Source of the DNA: a bacterium
GTDB taxonomy: Bacteria > Acidobacteriota > Polarisedimenticolia > Polarisedimenticolales > Polarisedimenticolaceae
Assembly: GCA_024226515.1 (NCBI GenBank)
Contig: JAAELQ010000281.1
Location: forward strand, 1-64,000
Direction of reading: 5' to 3'
DNA: 64,000 nucleotides
The position numbers and the translations under genes were made by a program. The notes beneath the pieces are model-generated. The model saw only the letters and a list, made by a program, of their open reading frames with translations, was not told the DNA's origin and made no database searches. Numbering within the stretch: the stretch's first letter is position 1; every line of letters starts with the position of its first letter. This document shows positions 52,856 to 60,699 of the stretch, piece by piece.

Positions 52856-54985
52856 ATGCGCTCGATTCGAATCGCATTGTTGCCGGCGCTTTGCGCGGTA
52901 CTTCTTTCTTGCGCGCCGACGTCAGGGAATCACCCGCCGGACGTCGCTCCGCCGGTGGCCAAGGTCGATCCGTTCTCGCTCGAGCAGCACGGGCACGAAC
53001 GCGTCGACAACTATTACTGGTTGAAGGAGCGCGAGGACCCCGAGGTGATCGACTACCTCGAGCAGGAGAACGAGTACACCGCGGCGTTGATGCAGCACAC
53101 CGAAGATCTGCAGGAGGCCCTGTTCGAGGAGATCAAGGGGCGGATCAAGCAGGACGACGCTTCGGTGCCGTATCGCTTCGACGACTACTTCTATTACACG
53201 CGCTACGAGGACGGTAAGGAGTACCCGTTCTATTGCCGCAAGCGCGACTCGCTGGAAGGCGAGGAAGAGGTCATGCTCGACGTCAACGAGATGGCCGAGG
53301 GACACGATTACTTCAGCGTCGGCGGCCGCGCGATCAGCCACGACCAGCAGCTGCTGGCCTACACGGAGGACACCGAGGGGCGGCGCATCAACACGATCCG
53401 CTTCAAGGACCTCGAGAGCGGCAGGACGCTGACGGACGCGATCCCCGGCGTGACGCGCAACATCGCCTGGGCCAACGACAACAAGACGCTGTTCTATACC
53501 AAGCAGGATCCGCAGACCCTGCGCTGGCACCGGATCTACCGCCACACGCTGGGCACTCCGGCGTCCGACGACGTGCTGGTGTTCGAGGAGACGGACGACA
53601 CGTTCAGCTCGTTCGTTTACCGAACCAAGTCGAAGCGCTACGTGATGATCGGTTCGTCCCACACGCTGAGCAACGAATACCGCTATCTCGATGCCGACGA
53701 GCCGCACGGTGCGTTCAAGGTCGTCGAGCCGCGCGAGATGGGGCACGAGTACGGCGTCGACCACTACGGGGATCACTTCTACATCCGGACGAACCACCAG
53801 GCGAAGAATTTCCGCCTGATGAAGGCCCCGGTTGCGCGAACCGGCAAGCGTCACTGGAAAGAGGTGATCGCGCATCGCGACGACGTGCTGCTCGAAAACT
53901 TCGAGATCTTCAAGGAGTTCCTGGTCGTGGCCGAGCGCAAGGCGGGTCTGATGCAGATGCGCATCAAGCCGTGGGGCGCAGCCGCCGAGCACTATATCGA
54001 CTTCGGTGAGCCGGCCTACTGGGCGCGCATCGGGACGAACTACCAGTTCGACACCACGACGCTGCGCTACGTGTACAGCTCGATGACGACGCCGCGCAGC
54101 GAGTTCGATTACGGCATGCGCGACAAGAAGAAAGAGCTGCTCAAGCAGGACGAGGTCCTCGGTGGGTTCGACTCGGCGGATTACGTCACCGAACGTCTGC
54201 ACGCCAAGGCACGCGACGGAGTCGAGGTGCCGATCTCGCTCATGTATCGCAAGGACATGCGCCGCGAGGGCAAGAACCCGTTGCTGCTGTACGGCTACGG
54301 ATCCTACGGGGCCAGCATGGACGCCAGCTTCAGCTCGACGCGCCTGAGCCTGGTCGATCGCGGTTTCGTCTACGCCATCGCGCACGTTCGCGGCGGTGAA
54401 GAGCTCGGCCGCCGGTGGTACGAGGGCGGCAAGCTGTTCCACAAGAAGAACACGTTCACCGATTTCATCGATTGCGCGGAGTATCTCGTCGAGCGGAAGT
54501 GGGCCGATCCGGAGCGGGTCTTCGCGCAGGGCGGCAGCGCCGGCGGGCTGCTGATGGGCGCCGTGATCAACATGCGCCCCGAGCTGTTCCACGGCGTCGT
54601 GGCACGCGTGCCGTTCGTCGATGTGATCACGACGATGCTCGACGACTCGATCCCGCTGACGACCAGCGAGTACGACGAGTGGGGCGACCCGCGCAAGAAG
54701 GCGTACTACGACTACATCCTGTCCTACTCGCCGTACGACAACGTCGAGGCCAAGGCCTATCCGAATCTGCTGGTGACGACCGGGCTGCACGACTCGCAGG
54801 TGCAGTACTGGGAGCCGGCGAAGTGGGTGGCCAAGCTGCGCGCCAGCAAGACCGGCGACAACCGCCTGCTGTTGAAGACCAACATGGAGGCGGGACACGG
54901 CGGCGCGTCGGGCCGCTACAAGCGCTACGAGCAGACGGCGTTCTACTACGCGTTCCTGCTCGACCTGGCGGGACTTGGTTCGTAG
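52856..54985 (+). CDS. Lipoprotein prolyl oligopeptidase-family (S9A) peptidase
   Basis: This 709-residue protein has a lipoprotein signal (LLPALCAVLLSCAPTS, Cys near 19), a seven-bladed propeller region, and a C-terminal alpha/beta hydrolase domain. The catalytic Ser561 is in GGSAGG. The Asp is in TGLHDSQVQYWE and the His in EAGHGGASGRY. This matches oligopeptidase B / prolyl oligopeptidase, although those are normally cytosolic and here a lipid anchor places it on the membrane. It should cut short peptides. The ATG at 52856 has GGGGAGA upstream. The next gene (TrmH-type) begins inside its last codons. Confidence 0.93.
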   Translation: MRSIRIALLPALCAVLLSCAPTSGNHPPDVAPPVAKVDPFSLEQHGHERVDNYYWLKEREDPEVIDYLEQENEYTAALMQHTEDLQEALFEEIKGRIKQDDASVPYRFDDYFYYTRYEDGKEYPFYCRKRDSLEGEEEVMLDVNEMAEGHDYFSVGGRAISHDQQLLAYTEDTEGRRINTIRFKDLESGRTLTDAIPGVTRNIAWANDNKTLFYTKQDPQTLRWHRIYRHTLGTPASDDVLVFEETDDTFSSFVYRTKSKRYVMIGSSHTLSNEYRYLDADEPHGAFKVVEPREMGHEYGVDHYGDHFYIRTNHQAKNFRLMKAPVARTGKRHWKEVIAHRDDVLLENFEIFKEFLVVAERKAGLMQMRIKPWGAAAEHYIDFGEPAYWARIGTNYQFDTTTLRYVYSSMTTPRSEFDYGMRDKKKELLKQDEVLGGFDSADYVTERLHAKARDGVEVPISLMYRKDMRREGKNPLLLYGYGSYGASMDASFSSTRLSLVDRGFVYAIAHVRGGEELGRRWYEGGKLFHKKNTFTDFIDCAEYLVERKWADPERVFAQGGSAGGLLMGAVINMRPELFHGVVARVPFVDVITTMLDDSIPLTTSEYDEWGDPRKKAYYDYILSYSPYDNVEAKAYPNLLVTTGLHDSQVQYWEPAKWVAKLRASKTGDNRLLLKTNMEAGHGGASGRYKRYEQTAFYYAFLLDLAGLGS

Positions 54986-55769
54986 CTCCTGGCGCGGCGA
55001 TCTGGCCGACGTGCGCCGCGCGCTGTCGCCGGCCGGCCGCCGTAGCCTGGGCCGCTTCTCGATCGAGGGCACCCGTCTGCACGAGCGTGCGCTGCGGGCG
55101 GGAGCGGAGATCGAGGCGGTTCTCGTCTCGCGCTCGTATCGCGACGGCGAGGCGTCGCGCACACAGGCGTTGCTGCTTCAGCTCGAGCGGGCGGGCAGTC
55201 GCGTGCACGTGGTCGACGACGAGACGCTGCGCGAGCTGACCGAGGGGCGCGACATCGGAGCGATCGTGGGGCTCGTGCCCCTGCCCGACGCATCCGCGCT
55301 GCCGCAGAGGGGCGCGGGTCGGACGCTGCTCGTTGCGGTCGACGTCGAGGATCCGGGCAACGTCGGAGCCCTGGTCCGCACGTCGCTCGCCTGCGGCGCG
55401 GCCGCATTCGTCGCCGTGGGGATCAGCGACCCGTACCATCCCAAGGCGGTGCGCACGTCGATGGGCAGCCTGTTCCGCATCCCGGTCGTGCGGCGCGAGC
55501 GCGCCGAGCCGCTCATCGGCGAGCTGCGCGAGGCCGGGACGCGTTGCCTGGGCGCGGTGTCGTCGGGGGGCACGGACCCGCGTGCGATCGGGCGCGGGTC
55601 CTGCGGCGCCGCGGTGTTCCTCGGCGGCGAAGCGCACGGCCTGCCCGGCGAGCTGCGCGGAGCGCTCGACGAGGAGGTGACGATCCCGATGGCGCCGGAC
55701 GTCGACTCGCTGTCGGTCAATGCCGCCGCGGCGATCTTGCTCTACGAGCTGGGCCGTCCGCCCGGATGA
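54975..55769 (+). CDS. TrmH/SpoU-family RNA 2'-O-methyltransferase
   Basis: This 264-residue protein is a SPOUT methylase. The N-terminal substrate-binding part (RFSIEGTRLHERALRAGAEI) precedes the knot domain with the family motifs VAVDVEDPGNVGALVRTSLA, 'FLGGEAHGLPGEL' and IPMAPDVDSLSVNAAAAILL. It methylates ribose in tRNA or rRNA; the exact target is not clear from sequence. The start is TTG at 54975, overlapping the last codons and stop of the S9A gene (54983-54985), so it is coupled to it. No better in-frame start was seen before the conserved region. Confidence 0.9.
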   Translation: MVRSSWRGDLADVRRALSPAGRRSLGRFSIEGTRLHERALRAGAEIEAVLVSRSYRDGEASRTQALLLQLERAGSRVHVVDDETLRELTEGRDIGAIVGLVPLPDASALPQRGAGRTLLVAVDVEDPGNVGALVRTSLACGAAAFVAVGISDPYHPKAVRTSMGSLFRIPVVRRERAEPLIGELREAGTRCLGAVSSGGTDPRAIGRGSCGAAVFLGGEAHGLPGELRGALDEEVTIPMAPDVDSLSVNAAAAILLYELGRPPG

Positions 55770-56113
55770 TCCGTGCCATGGGGTGCTGTGGTCGGCCGGC
55801 GGGGCTCGCCGTCTGTTGAGAGAACCCCCGGGGGGTACTGCCCCCGGACCCCCGCTACCGCACTGCGTGACGGCGGCAGACCGCCATTCGATGACGGTCC
55901 TGGATCCAACGAGATCGGAACCCGTTGAAGGCGGCGAACAGCTTCACCCGACCGCATAACGCCCTCCGAGAGAAAAGGACCAAACGGAACGATGGCCGTC
56001 TGCGGCCGTCGTGGAGTGCGGAGCGGGGGGTCCGGGGGGCCGCCACCCGGGGGTCCCCTCCCCACGACCCGGCCACAAACGAAACAGCGATCCAAAAGCA
56101 AGCGCCCGAACCC
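55770..56113. other. Convergent intergenic region (344 bases) filled by an inverted repeat
   Basis: This gap lies between the ends of the convergent TrmH-type and RluA-type genes. It holds a 69-base and a 67-base imperfect inverted arm (see the repeat at 55822-56056) and G/C runs. No coding frame with normal composition is seen. It may hold a bidirectional terminator. Confidence 0.6.
55822..56056. repeat. Imperfect inverted repeat of about 70 bp with a 99-base spacer
   Basis: The arm at 55822-55890 and the reverse complement of 55990-56056 align over about 70 columns, with about three quarters identical by eye. Shared strings include ACCCCCGGG, CCCCCGGA, CCCCCGCT, CCGCACT, GACGGC and GCAGAC. 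Each arm also has internal G/C stems, such as GGGGGTACTGCCCCC in the first. The structure could be a bidirectional terminator or a pair of REP-like elements. No transposase is near. Confidence 0.7.
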
Positions 56114-57040
56114 TCAGCGCGAAGTCTCACGCAATGACGCAGGCGGAGCGCAGCGTACGACGAGCGTCGCCCCCGTCGCGGGGTGAAGCAGGCGGATCTC
56201 GACGGCGTGCAGCCGGTACCCGGGATCGCCGGGCAGCGCCGTCGTGTCGCGGCGCGGCACGCCTCCCGCCGCGTAGAGCGGGTCGCCGACCAGCGGATGC
56301 CCGGCGGCCGCGAGGTGGATCCGGATCTGGTGCGGCCGGCCGGTGACCGGCTCGACCTCGGCGAGGAACTCGGCGTCGCGCTGCTCGACGACCCGTACTC
56401 GGCTCAACGAGGAGCGCCCCGTGGGCGTCGCGGCGTGCAGCGAGCCGAGCAGCGCGTGCGGCACCGGGCCGATCGAATTCACGATGTCGAAACGCTCGCT
56501 CGCGGCGCGGCCCGCCGCGAGCGCGAGGTAACGCTTCTCGACGCGACGGTCGCGCAGCTCGCGGCACAGCGCGGATCGCGCCCGCGGCGTGCGGGCGAAG
56601 ACGACGAGCCCCGACGTCCAGCGGCCCAGGCGATGGATCGGGCTCGACTGCGGATCGTAGCTGCGCACTCGTGAGAGGAGGGTTCGCTCCAGAAACCCGG
56701 CGCCGGGCAGCGTGGGCAGGCCGGCCGGCTTGGCCACGACCAGCAGATCCGGGTCCTCGTGCAGGACGGCGAACTCCGCGGGTGCGTCGGGTTCGGTCCA
56801 CGGCGGACGGGACCAGACGACCTGCTGGCCGTCCCGGACCTGCGCCGAGACGTCCGCCGGGCTGCCGTCGAGCAACACGCGCCCGCGCGCGATGCGCTCG
56901 CGCCACTCGTCGCGCCCCGTGTGGTCGAACGCGTGGGCCAGGTAATCGAGCAGCGACGTCGGGCCCGCCACGCCGCGCACGCGGCCGCGGAAGTCGAAGC
57001 CCCGGTTCTTTGCGGGCGCAGGCTTGCGCATCCGTTCCAT
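56114..57040 (-). CDS. RluA-family pseudouridine synthase-like protein without the catalytic Asp
   Basis: This 308-residue protein has an N-terminal S4-like region (about 28-80, with RIARGRVLLDGSPADV) and a PseudoU_synth_2 (RluA) domain. The signature reads IHRLGRWTSGLVVFAR, so Gly139 stands where the catalytic Asp of HRLDxxTSG normally is. Other elements are present: LLVVAKPAGLPTLPG, EKRYLAL and 'GRPHQIRIHLAAAGHPLVGD'. Without the Asp the usual mechanism fails, so it may bind RNA only, or belong to a subgroup with a different catalytic residue. The ATG at 57040 is preferred. Confidence 0.88.
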   Translation of the reverse strand: MERMRKPAPAKNRGFDFRGRVRGVAGPTSLLDYLAHAFDHTGRDEWRERIARGRVLLDGSPADVSAQVRDGQQVVWSRPPWTEPDAPAEFAVLHEDPDLLVVAKPAGLPTLPGAGFLERTLLSRVRSYDPQSSPIHRLGRWTSGLVVFARTPRARSALCRELRDRRVEKRYLALAAGRAASERFDIVNSIGPVPHALLGSLHAATPTGRSSLSRVRVVEQRDAEFLAEVEPVTGRPHQIRIHLAAAGHPLVGDPLYAAGGVPRRDTTALPGDPGYRLHAVEIRLLHPATGATLVVRCAPPASLRETSR

Positions 57041-57077
57041 CTCGCATCTACTCTACCCGAGCCGGGAGGATGTGACG

Positions 57078-58310
57078 ATGGACCGAATCACCGAGACGCT
57101 GGAATCGTGGAATGCGGAGTACCCGACCCTGATGACGCTGGGGGCGGTGCTGCTGTTGATTCTGGTCTGTGTCATCGCCAACACGATCGCGCGTCGCGTC
57201 ATCGTGCGCGCGGTGCAGCGCGTGGCTGCGCGCAGTCGAACCCAGTGGGACGACGAGATGGTGCGCGCACGAGTCTTCTCGCAGCTGGCTCATTTCGTGC
57301 CCGCGCTGATCGTGTTCTTCGGGGTGCGCGCGATCCCCGGCCTGCCCGAGACGATCGACACGCTGGTGCAGCGCGTCAGCGTGGCCGCGATGATCATCAT
57401 CGGCGCGGCGACGCTCAGCGCGCTGCTGCGCGCGGTCGACGGAATCTACAACCGTAACCCCGACAATCGCGAACGGCCGATCAAGGGCTACCTGCAGCTC
57501 GTGCGGATCGTGCTCTTCGTCTTCGTCGGGATCCTGGTGCTGGCGTCGTTGATGGATCGCTCGCCGCTGTTGTTCCTCAGCGGCCTCGGCGCGATCTCGG
57601 CGGTCCTGCTGCTGGTGTTCAAGGACACGATCCTGTCCCTGGTCGCGAGCATCCAGATCGGCGCCAACGACATGGTGCGCGTCGGCGACTGGATCGAGAT
57701 GCCGCAGTTCAAGGCCGACGGCGACGTGGTGGACGTCGCGCTGCACACGGTCAAGGTGCAGAACTGGGACAAGACGATCACCACGATCCCGACGCACAAG
57801 CTGATCACGGACTCGTTCAAGAACTGGCGCGGGATGTCGGAGACGGGCGCGCGGCGGATCAAGCGCTCACTGTGCCTGGACGCCGGCAGCGTGCGCTTCC
57901 TGACCGACGAGGAGATCGAGCGCTTCTCGAACTTCCGTCTGCTGCGGGACTACATCGCCGGGAAGCGGAGCGAGCTGGCCGAGGCCAACGCCGAGCCGGG
58001 ACGCGATCCGTCGATCAACGCCGACATCCGGCGCATGACCAACATCGGGACGCTGCGGGCCTACGTGGTGAGCTACCTGCGCAACCACCCGTCGATCAAC
58101 CAGGACCTGACGCTGATCGTGCGCCAGCTCGCGCCGGGCCCCGACGGCCTGCCGCTGGAGATCTACACCTTCACCGACACCACGGCGTGGGCGGCATACG
58201 AGGGGATCCAGGCCGATCTGTTCGACCACCTGCTGGCGATCGTCCCCGAGTTCGGCCTGCGCGTGTTCCAGAAGCCGGCCGGCGCCGACGTCGCCGCGTT
58301 GAAGTCCTGA
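57078..58310 (+). CDS. MscS-family mechanosensitive channel (YbdG-like)
   Basis: This 410-residue protein has three to five membrane spans and an MscS beta/C-terminal domain. The last span and pore helix are in FLSGLGAISAVLLLVFKDTI, with the following LSLVASIQIGANDMVRVGDW typical of the family. The C-terminal part matches the YbdG/Ynal-like group with a longer soluble domain. It forms a channel that opens under membrane tension to release solutes. The ATG at 57078 has GGAGG nine bases upstream. It is divergent from the RluA-like gene. Confidence 0.93.
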   Translation: MDRITETLESWNAEYPTLMTLGAVLLLILVCVIANTIARRVIVRAVQRVAARSRTQWDDEMVRARVFSQLAHFVPALIVFFGVRAIPGLPETIDTLVQRVSVAAMIIIGAATLSALLRAVDGIYNRNPDNRERPIKGYLQLVRIVLFVFVGILVLASLMDRSPLLFLSGLGAISAVLLLVFKDTILSLVASIQIGANDMVRVGDWIEMPQFKADGDVVDVALHTVKVQNWDKTITTIPTHKLITDSFKNWRGMSETGARRIKRSLCLDAGSVRFLTDEEIERFSNFRLLRDYIAGKRSELAEANAEPGRDPSINADIRRMTNIGTLRAYVVSYLRNHPSINQDLTLIVRQLAPGPDGLPLEIYTFTDTTAWAAYEGIQADLFDHLLAIVPEFGLRVFQKPAGADVAALKS

Positions 58311-58318
58311 AGCGGGCC

Positions 58319-58600
58319 TCAGGGCTCGCAGGTGACCGTGACGGGGGCGGTGCGCGCCGTGCATTCCACCGTCTGGGTCATGCCCGAGGCGAGGAACGCG
58401 CACGCGTTGTCCTTCGCCGTGTTGGTCGCCTCCTCGCGCGTCGCGCCCATCGCCTCGCGGCACGTGTTGCGCCCGAGGTACTGCATGCAGACGTTGCACG
58501 AGTGCTGGTTCGCCGTCGTGGCCGAGTAGAGCAGCAGCGCCAGCGTCGCCACGGCGAACAGCACGCCCAGGATGGTGGCCACGATGATCGGTCGTCGCAT
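58319..58600 (-). CDS. Small membrane-anchored Cys-rich protein
   Basis: This 93-residue protein has one N-terminal membrane span (about 5-26) and a short outer part with six Cys (HSCNVCMQYLGRNTCREAM, then ACAFLASG, VECTAR and VTCEP). I do not recognise a family. The even number of Cys suggests disulfide bonds outside the cytoplasm. Its ATG is two bases after the arfB stop, so the two genes are one transcription unit. Confidence 0.75.
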   Translation of the reverse strand: MRRPIIVATILGVLFAVATLALLLYSATTANQHSCNVCMQYLGRNTCREAMGATREEATNTAKDNACAFLASGMTQTVECTARTAPVTVTCEP

Positions 58601-58602
58601 GA

Positions 58603-59073
58603 TCAGTCCTCGTGTCCCGATCCCGAGCGGGTTCGCTTGACCTCGGAGCGGCGGCGTTTGGTGTTCAGTCGCCGCTCGCGCGAGGCCTTCGTGGGGCGTG
58701 TTCGCTTGCGTGGCCGGCGTCGCCTCAACGCCTCCTCCAGGATGGCGGCGAAGCGCTCCTGGGCCACGCGTCGGTTCGCGCTCTGGCTGCGATGCAGTTG
58801 AACGTGGAGCTTGAGGATCCCCTCGCGGTTGATGCGCGTCGCCAGCCGGCGGCGGATCCGGCTCTTCTGCTCGTCGTCGAGTGTGGGCGACGCCCCCACG
58901 TCGAATTGCAGGGTCACCCGGCTGGCGACCTTGTTGACGTGCTGCCCGCCGGGGCCGCTGCTGCGCGACGCCGTGAACTCCACCTCGTCGAGCGGGATGG
59001 AGAGTCGTTCGTTGATGTGAATCGCTCGCTCGCCGTCCAAGTTCGTGTCCTCGCCGTCCCGCGGCACGGTCAT
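58603..59073 (-). CDS. arfB: ArfB (YaeJ) peptidyl-tRNA hydrolase, ribosome rescue
   Basis: This 156-residue protein is a short release-factor-like peptidyl-tRNA hydrolase. The GGQ motif lies in SSGPGGQHVNKVASRV, and there is a basic, Lys/Arg-rich tail (about 115-150) that enters the empty mRNA channel of stalled ribosomes. It frees ribosomes stuck on broken mRNA, in the cytoplasm. I choose the ATG at 59073; an ATG seven codons upstream (59094) is possible. The small Cys-rich gene follows two bases later. Confidence 0.93.
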   Translation of the reverse strand: MTVPRDGEDTNLDGERAIHINERLSIPLDEVEFTASRSSGPGGQHVNKVASRVTLQFDVGASPTLDDEQKSRIRRRLATRINREGILKLHVQLHRSQSANRRVAQERFAAILEEALRRRRPRKRTRPTKASRERRLNTKRRRSEVKRTRSGSGHED

Positions 59074-59221
59074 GGTACCAATCCGGCCCCTCATCGTGAA
59101 AAACCCCGTTTCGCGTGTCCTCAAGGTACGGTATATTCCGATAGTAACCTGAAGATTCAAAAGGATTTACTCGAGTGCCGGCGTTCCGATTCGGGCGTCG
59201 CCGGGTGAACCGGGTGGGGTG

Positions 59222-59473
59222 ATGTCCGAAAACGAGAAGCTGATCGAGGCGGTGACGGAGATCGTCGCCGACGTGGCCGAGCTGGAGGTCGAGGAGGTCG
59301 CTCCCGACGCGAAGCTCGAGGACCTGGGCGTGGACTCGCTCGGCGGGTTGCGCATCGTCGCCGCCGTCGAGAAGAAGTTCGGCATCGTCATCGACGAGGC
59401 CGAGATTCCGAAGATCCGCACCATGCCCGATATCTTCGCGCTCGTCGAGCGACATGCACCGGAGGCCACGTGA
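59222..59473 (+). CDS. Acyl carrier protein
   Basis: This 83-residue protein is an acyl carrier protein. The phosphopantetheine attachment site is Ser39 in LGVDSLGGLRIV. It carries the growing acyl chain in the type II cluster that follows. The start is ATG at 59222 (a GTG lies just before). An A/T-rich stretch with TATATT near 59130-59150 could hold the promoter. The next gene starts at GTG 59470 inside its stop as GTGA. Confidence 0.93.
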   Translation: MSENEKLIEAVTEIVADVAELEVEEVAPDAKLEDLGVDSLGGLRIVAAVEKKFGIVIDEAEIPKIRTMPDIFALVERHAPEAT

Positions 59474-60693
59474 GCGACGGGCGACGAGCGGTCGTGACCG
59501 GCCTGGGGGTCGTGACTCCCGTCGGAAGCGACGCGCCCGCCTTCTGGGGCTCGCTGGTCGAGGGGCGCCGCGGCGCGGCCGAGGTGCGGTCGTTCGAAAC
59601 GTCGGAGCTGCCCAACAAGCGCGGCTGCGAGGTCGACGAGTTCGAGCTGGACTCCCGCATCCGCGACCGCCTGCTGGGCGGCCGCTGCACGGAGCTGGGC
59701 GCGGCCGCGCTGTCCCAGGCCGTGGCGCAGGCCGGCGTCGCCGATCGAATCGCCGGGCGGGGGAACGCGGCGATCGTGGTCGGGACCACGATGGGCGAGG
59801 TCACGCAGTTCGAGCAGGACCGTGCCGCACACGCCGACCGCGAGCCCGACGCCGAGGACGTGCGCAGCCTGGTGCACCGCCCGCTCGACGTGATGGCCCG
59901 CTCGCTGGCGCACGCGTACGACCTCGTCGGCGACGTCGTGACGGTTCCGGCGGCCTGTGCCGCCGGTTCGTACGCGGTCGGCGTCGCCGCTTCGATGGTC
60001 AACCGCGGCGACGTGCCGTTGGCGCTGGCCGTGGGCTGCGAGGCGTTCTCGCGGCTCGCGTTCGTCGGCTTCACCCGCATGCACGCGATGTCGAGCGATC
60101 TCTGCCGGCCGTTCAGCCTCGACCGTCCGGGACTGCTGCTCGGCGAGGGGGCCGGAGCGCTGGTGATCGAAGCGGAGGAGGTCGCGCGGTCGCGCGGGGC
60201 GGAGCCGCTGGGTTACGTCGACGGATTCGGGCTGTCGTGCGACGCTTACCACATCACGGGGCCGCACCCCGAGGCGGAGGGCGCAACACGCGCCATTCGC
60301 GACGCGCTGACGCGCGCTCGCGTGAATCCCGACGACGTCGATTACGTCAACGCGCACGGCACTGGTACGCCGCTGAACGACAAGATCGAGAGCCTGGCGG
60401 TCAACAACGTGTTCGGCGAGCGGGCGGGGAAGCTGCCCGTCAGCTCGATCAAGGCCCTGACCGGGCACATGCTGGGCGCCGCGGGCGCGGTCGAGGCGGT
60501 CGCCTCGTTGCTCGCGATGCGCCACGGAGTGATCCCGCCGACGTGGAACTGGATCGAGCGCGACCCCGAGTGCGCGGTCGACTGCGTCCCGAACGAACCG
60601 CGCGAGGCGACGCTGAGCCGGGTCGTCTCCAACTCCTACGCGTTCGGCGGAAACAACGCGAGCCTGTTGTTGACCTCGCCGGCGGCCGGGTAG
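59470..60693 (+). CDS. Beta-ketoacyl-ACP synthase (KS, FabF-like)
   Basis: This 407-residue enzyme extends acyl chains by decarboxylative condensation. The catalytic Cys163 is in TVPAACAAGSY, the first His in VNAHGTGTPLND, the Lys in SSIKALTGHMLGAAG with the second His, and the Gly-rich C-terminal SNSYAFGGNNASL. All active-site residues are present. It sits next to a Cys-less KS, and together they could form a KS/chain-length-factor pair. The start is a GTG at 59470, coupled to the ACP gene. Confidence 0.95.
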   Translation: MSDGRRAVVTGLGVVTPVGSDAPAFWGSLVEGRRGAAEVRSFETSELPNKRGCEVDEFELDSRIRDRLLGGRCTELGAAALSQAVAQAGVADRIAGRGNAAIVVGTTMGEVTQFEQDRAAHADREPDAEDVRSLVHRPLDVMARSLAHAYDLVGDVVTVPAACAAGSYAVGVAASMVNRGDVPLALAVGCEAFSRLAFVGFTRMHAMSSDLCRPFSLDRPGLLLGEGAGALVIEAEEVARSRGAEPLGYVDGFGLSCDAYHITGPHPEAEGATRAIRDALTRARVNPDDVDYVNAHGTGTPLNDKIESLAVNNVFGERAGKLPVSSIKALTGHMLGAAGAVEAVASLLAMRHGVIPPTWNWIERDPECAVDCVPNEPREATLSRVVSNSYAFGGNNASLLLTSPAAG

Positions 60694-60699
60694 TCGTCG

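Noticed and set aside
52922-55162. A 746-codon minus-strand open frame opposite the S9A peptidase gene
   Set aside because: The plus strand encodes a complete S9A peptidase with all catalytic residues; the antisense frame has low-complexity composition.
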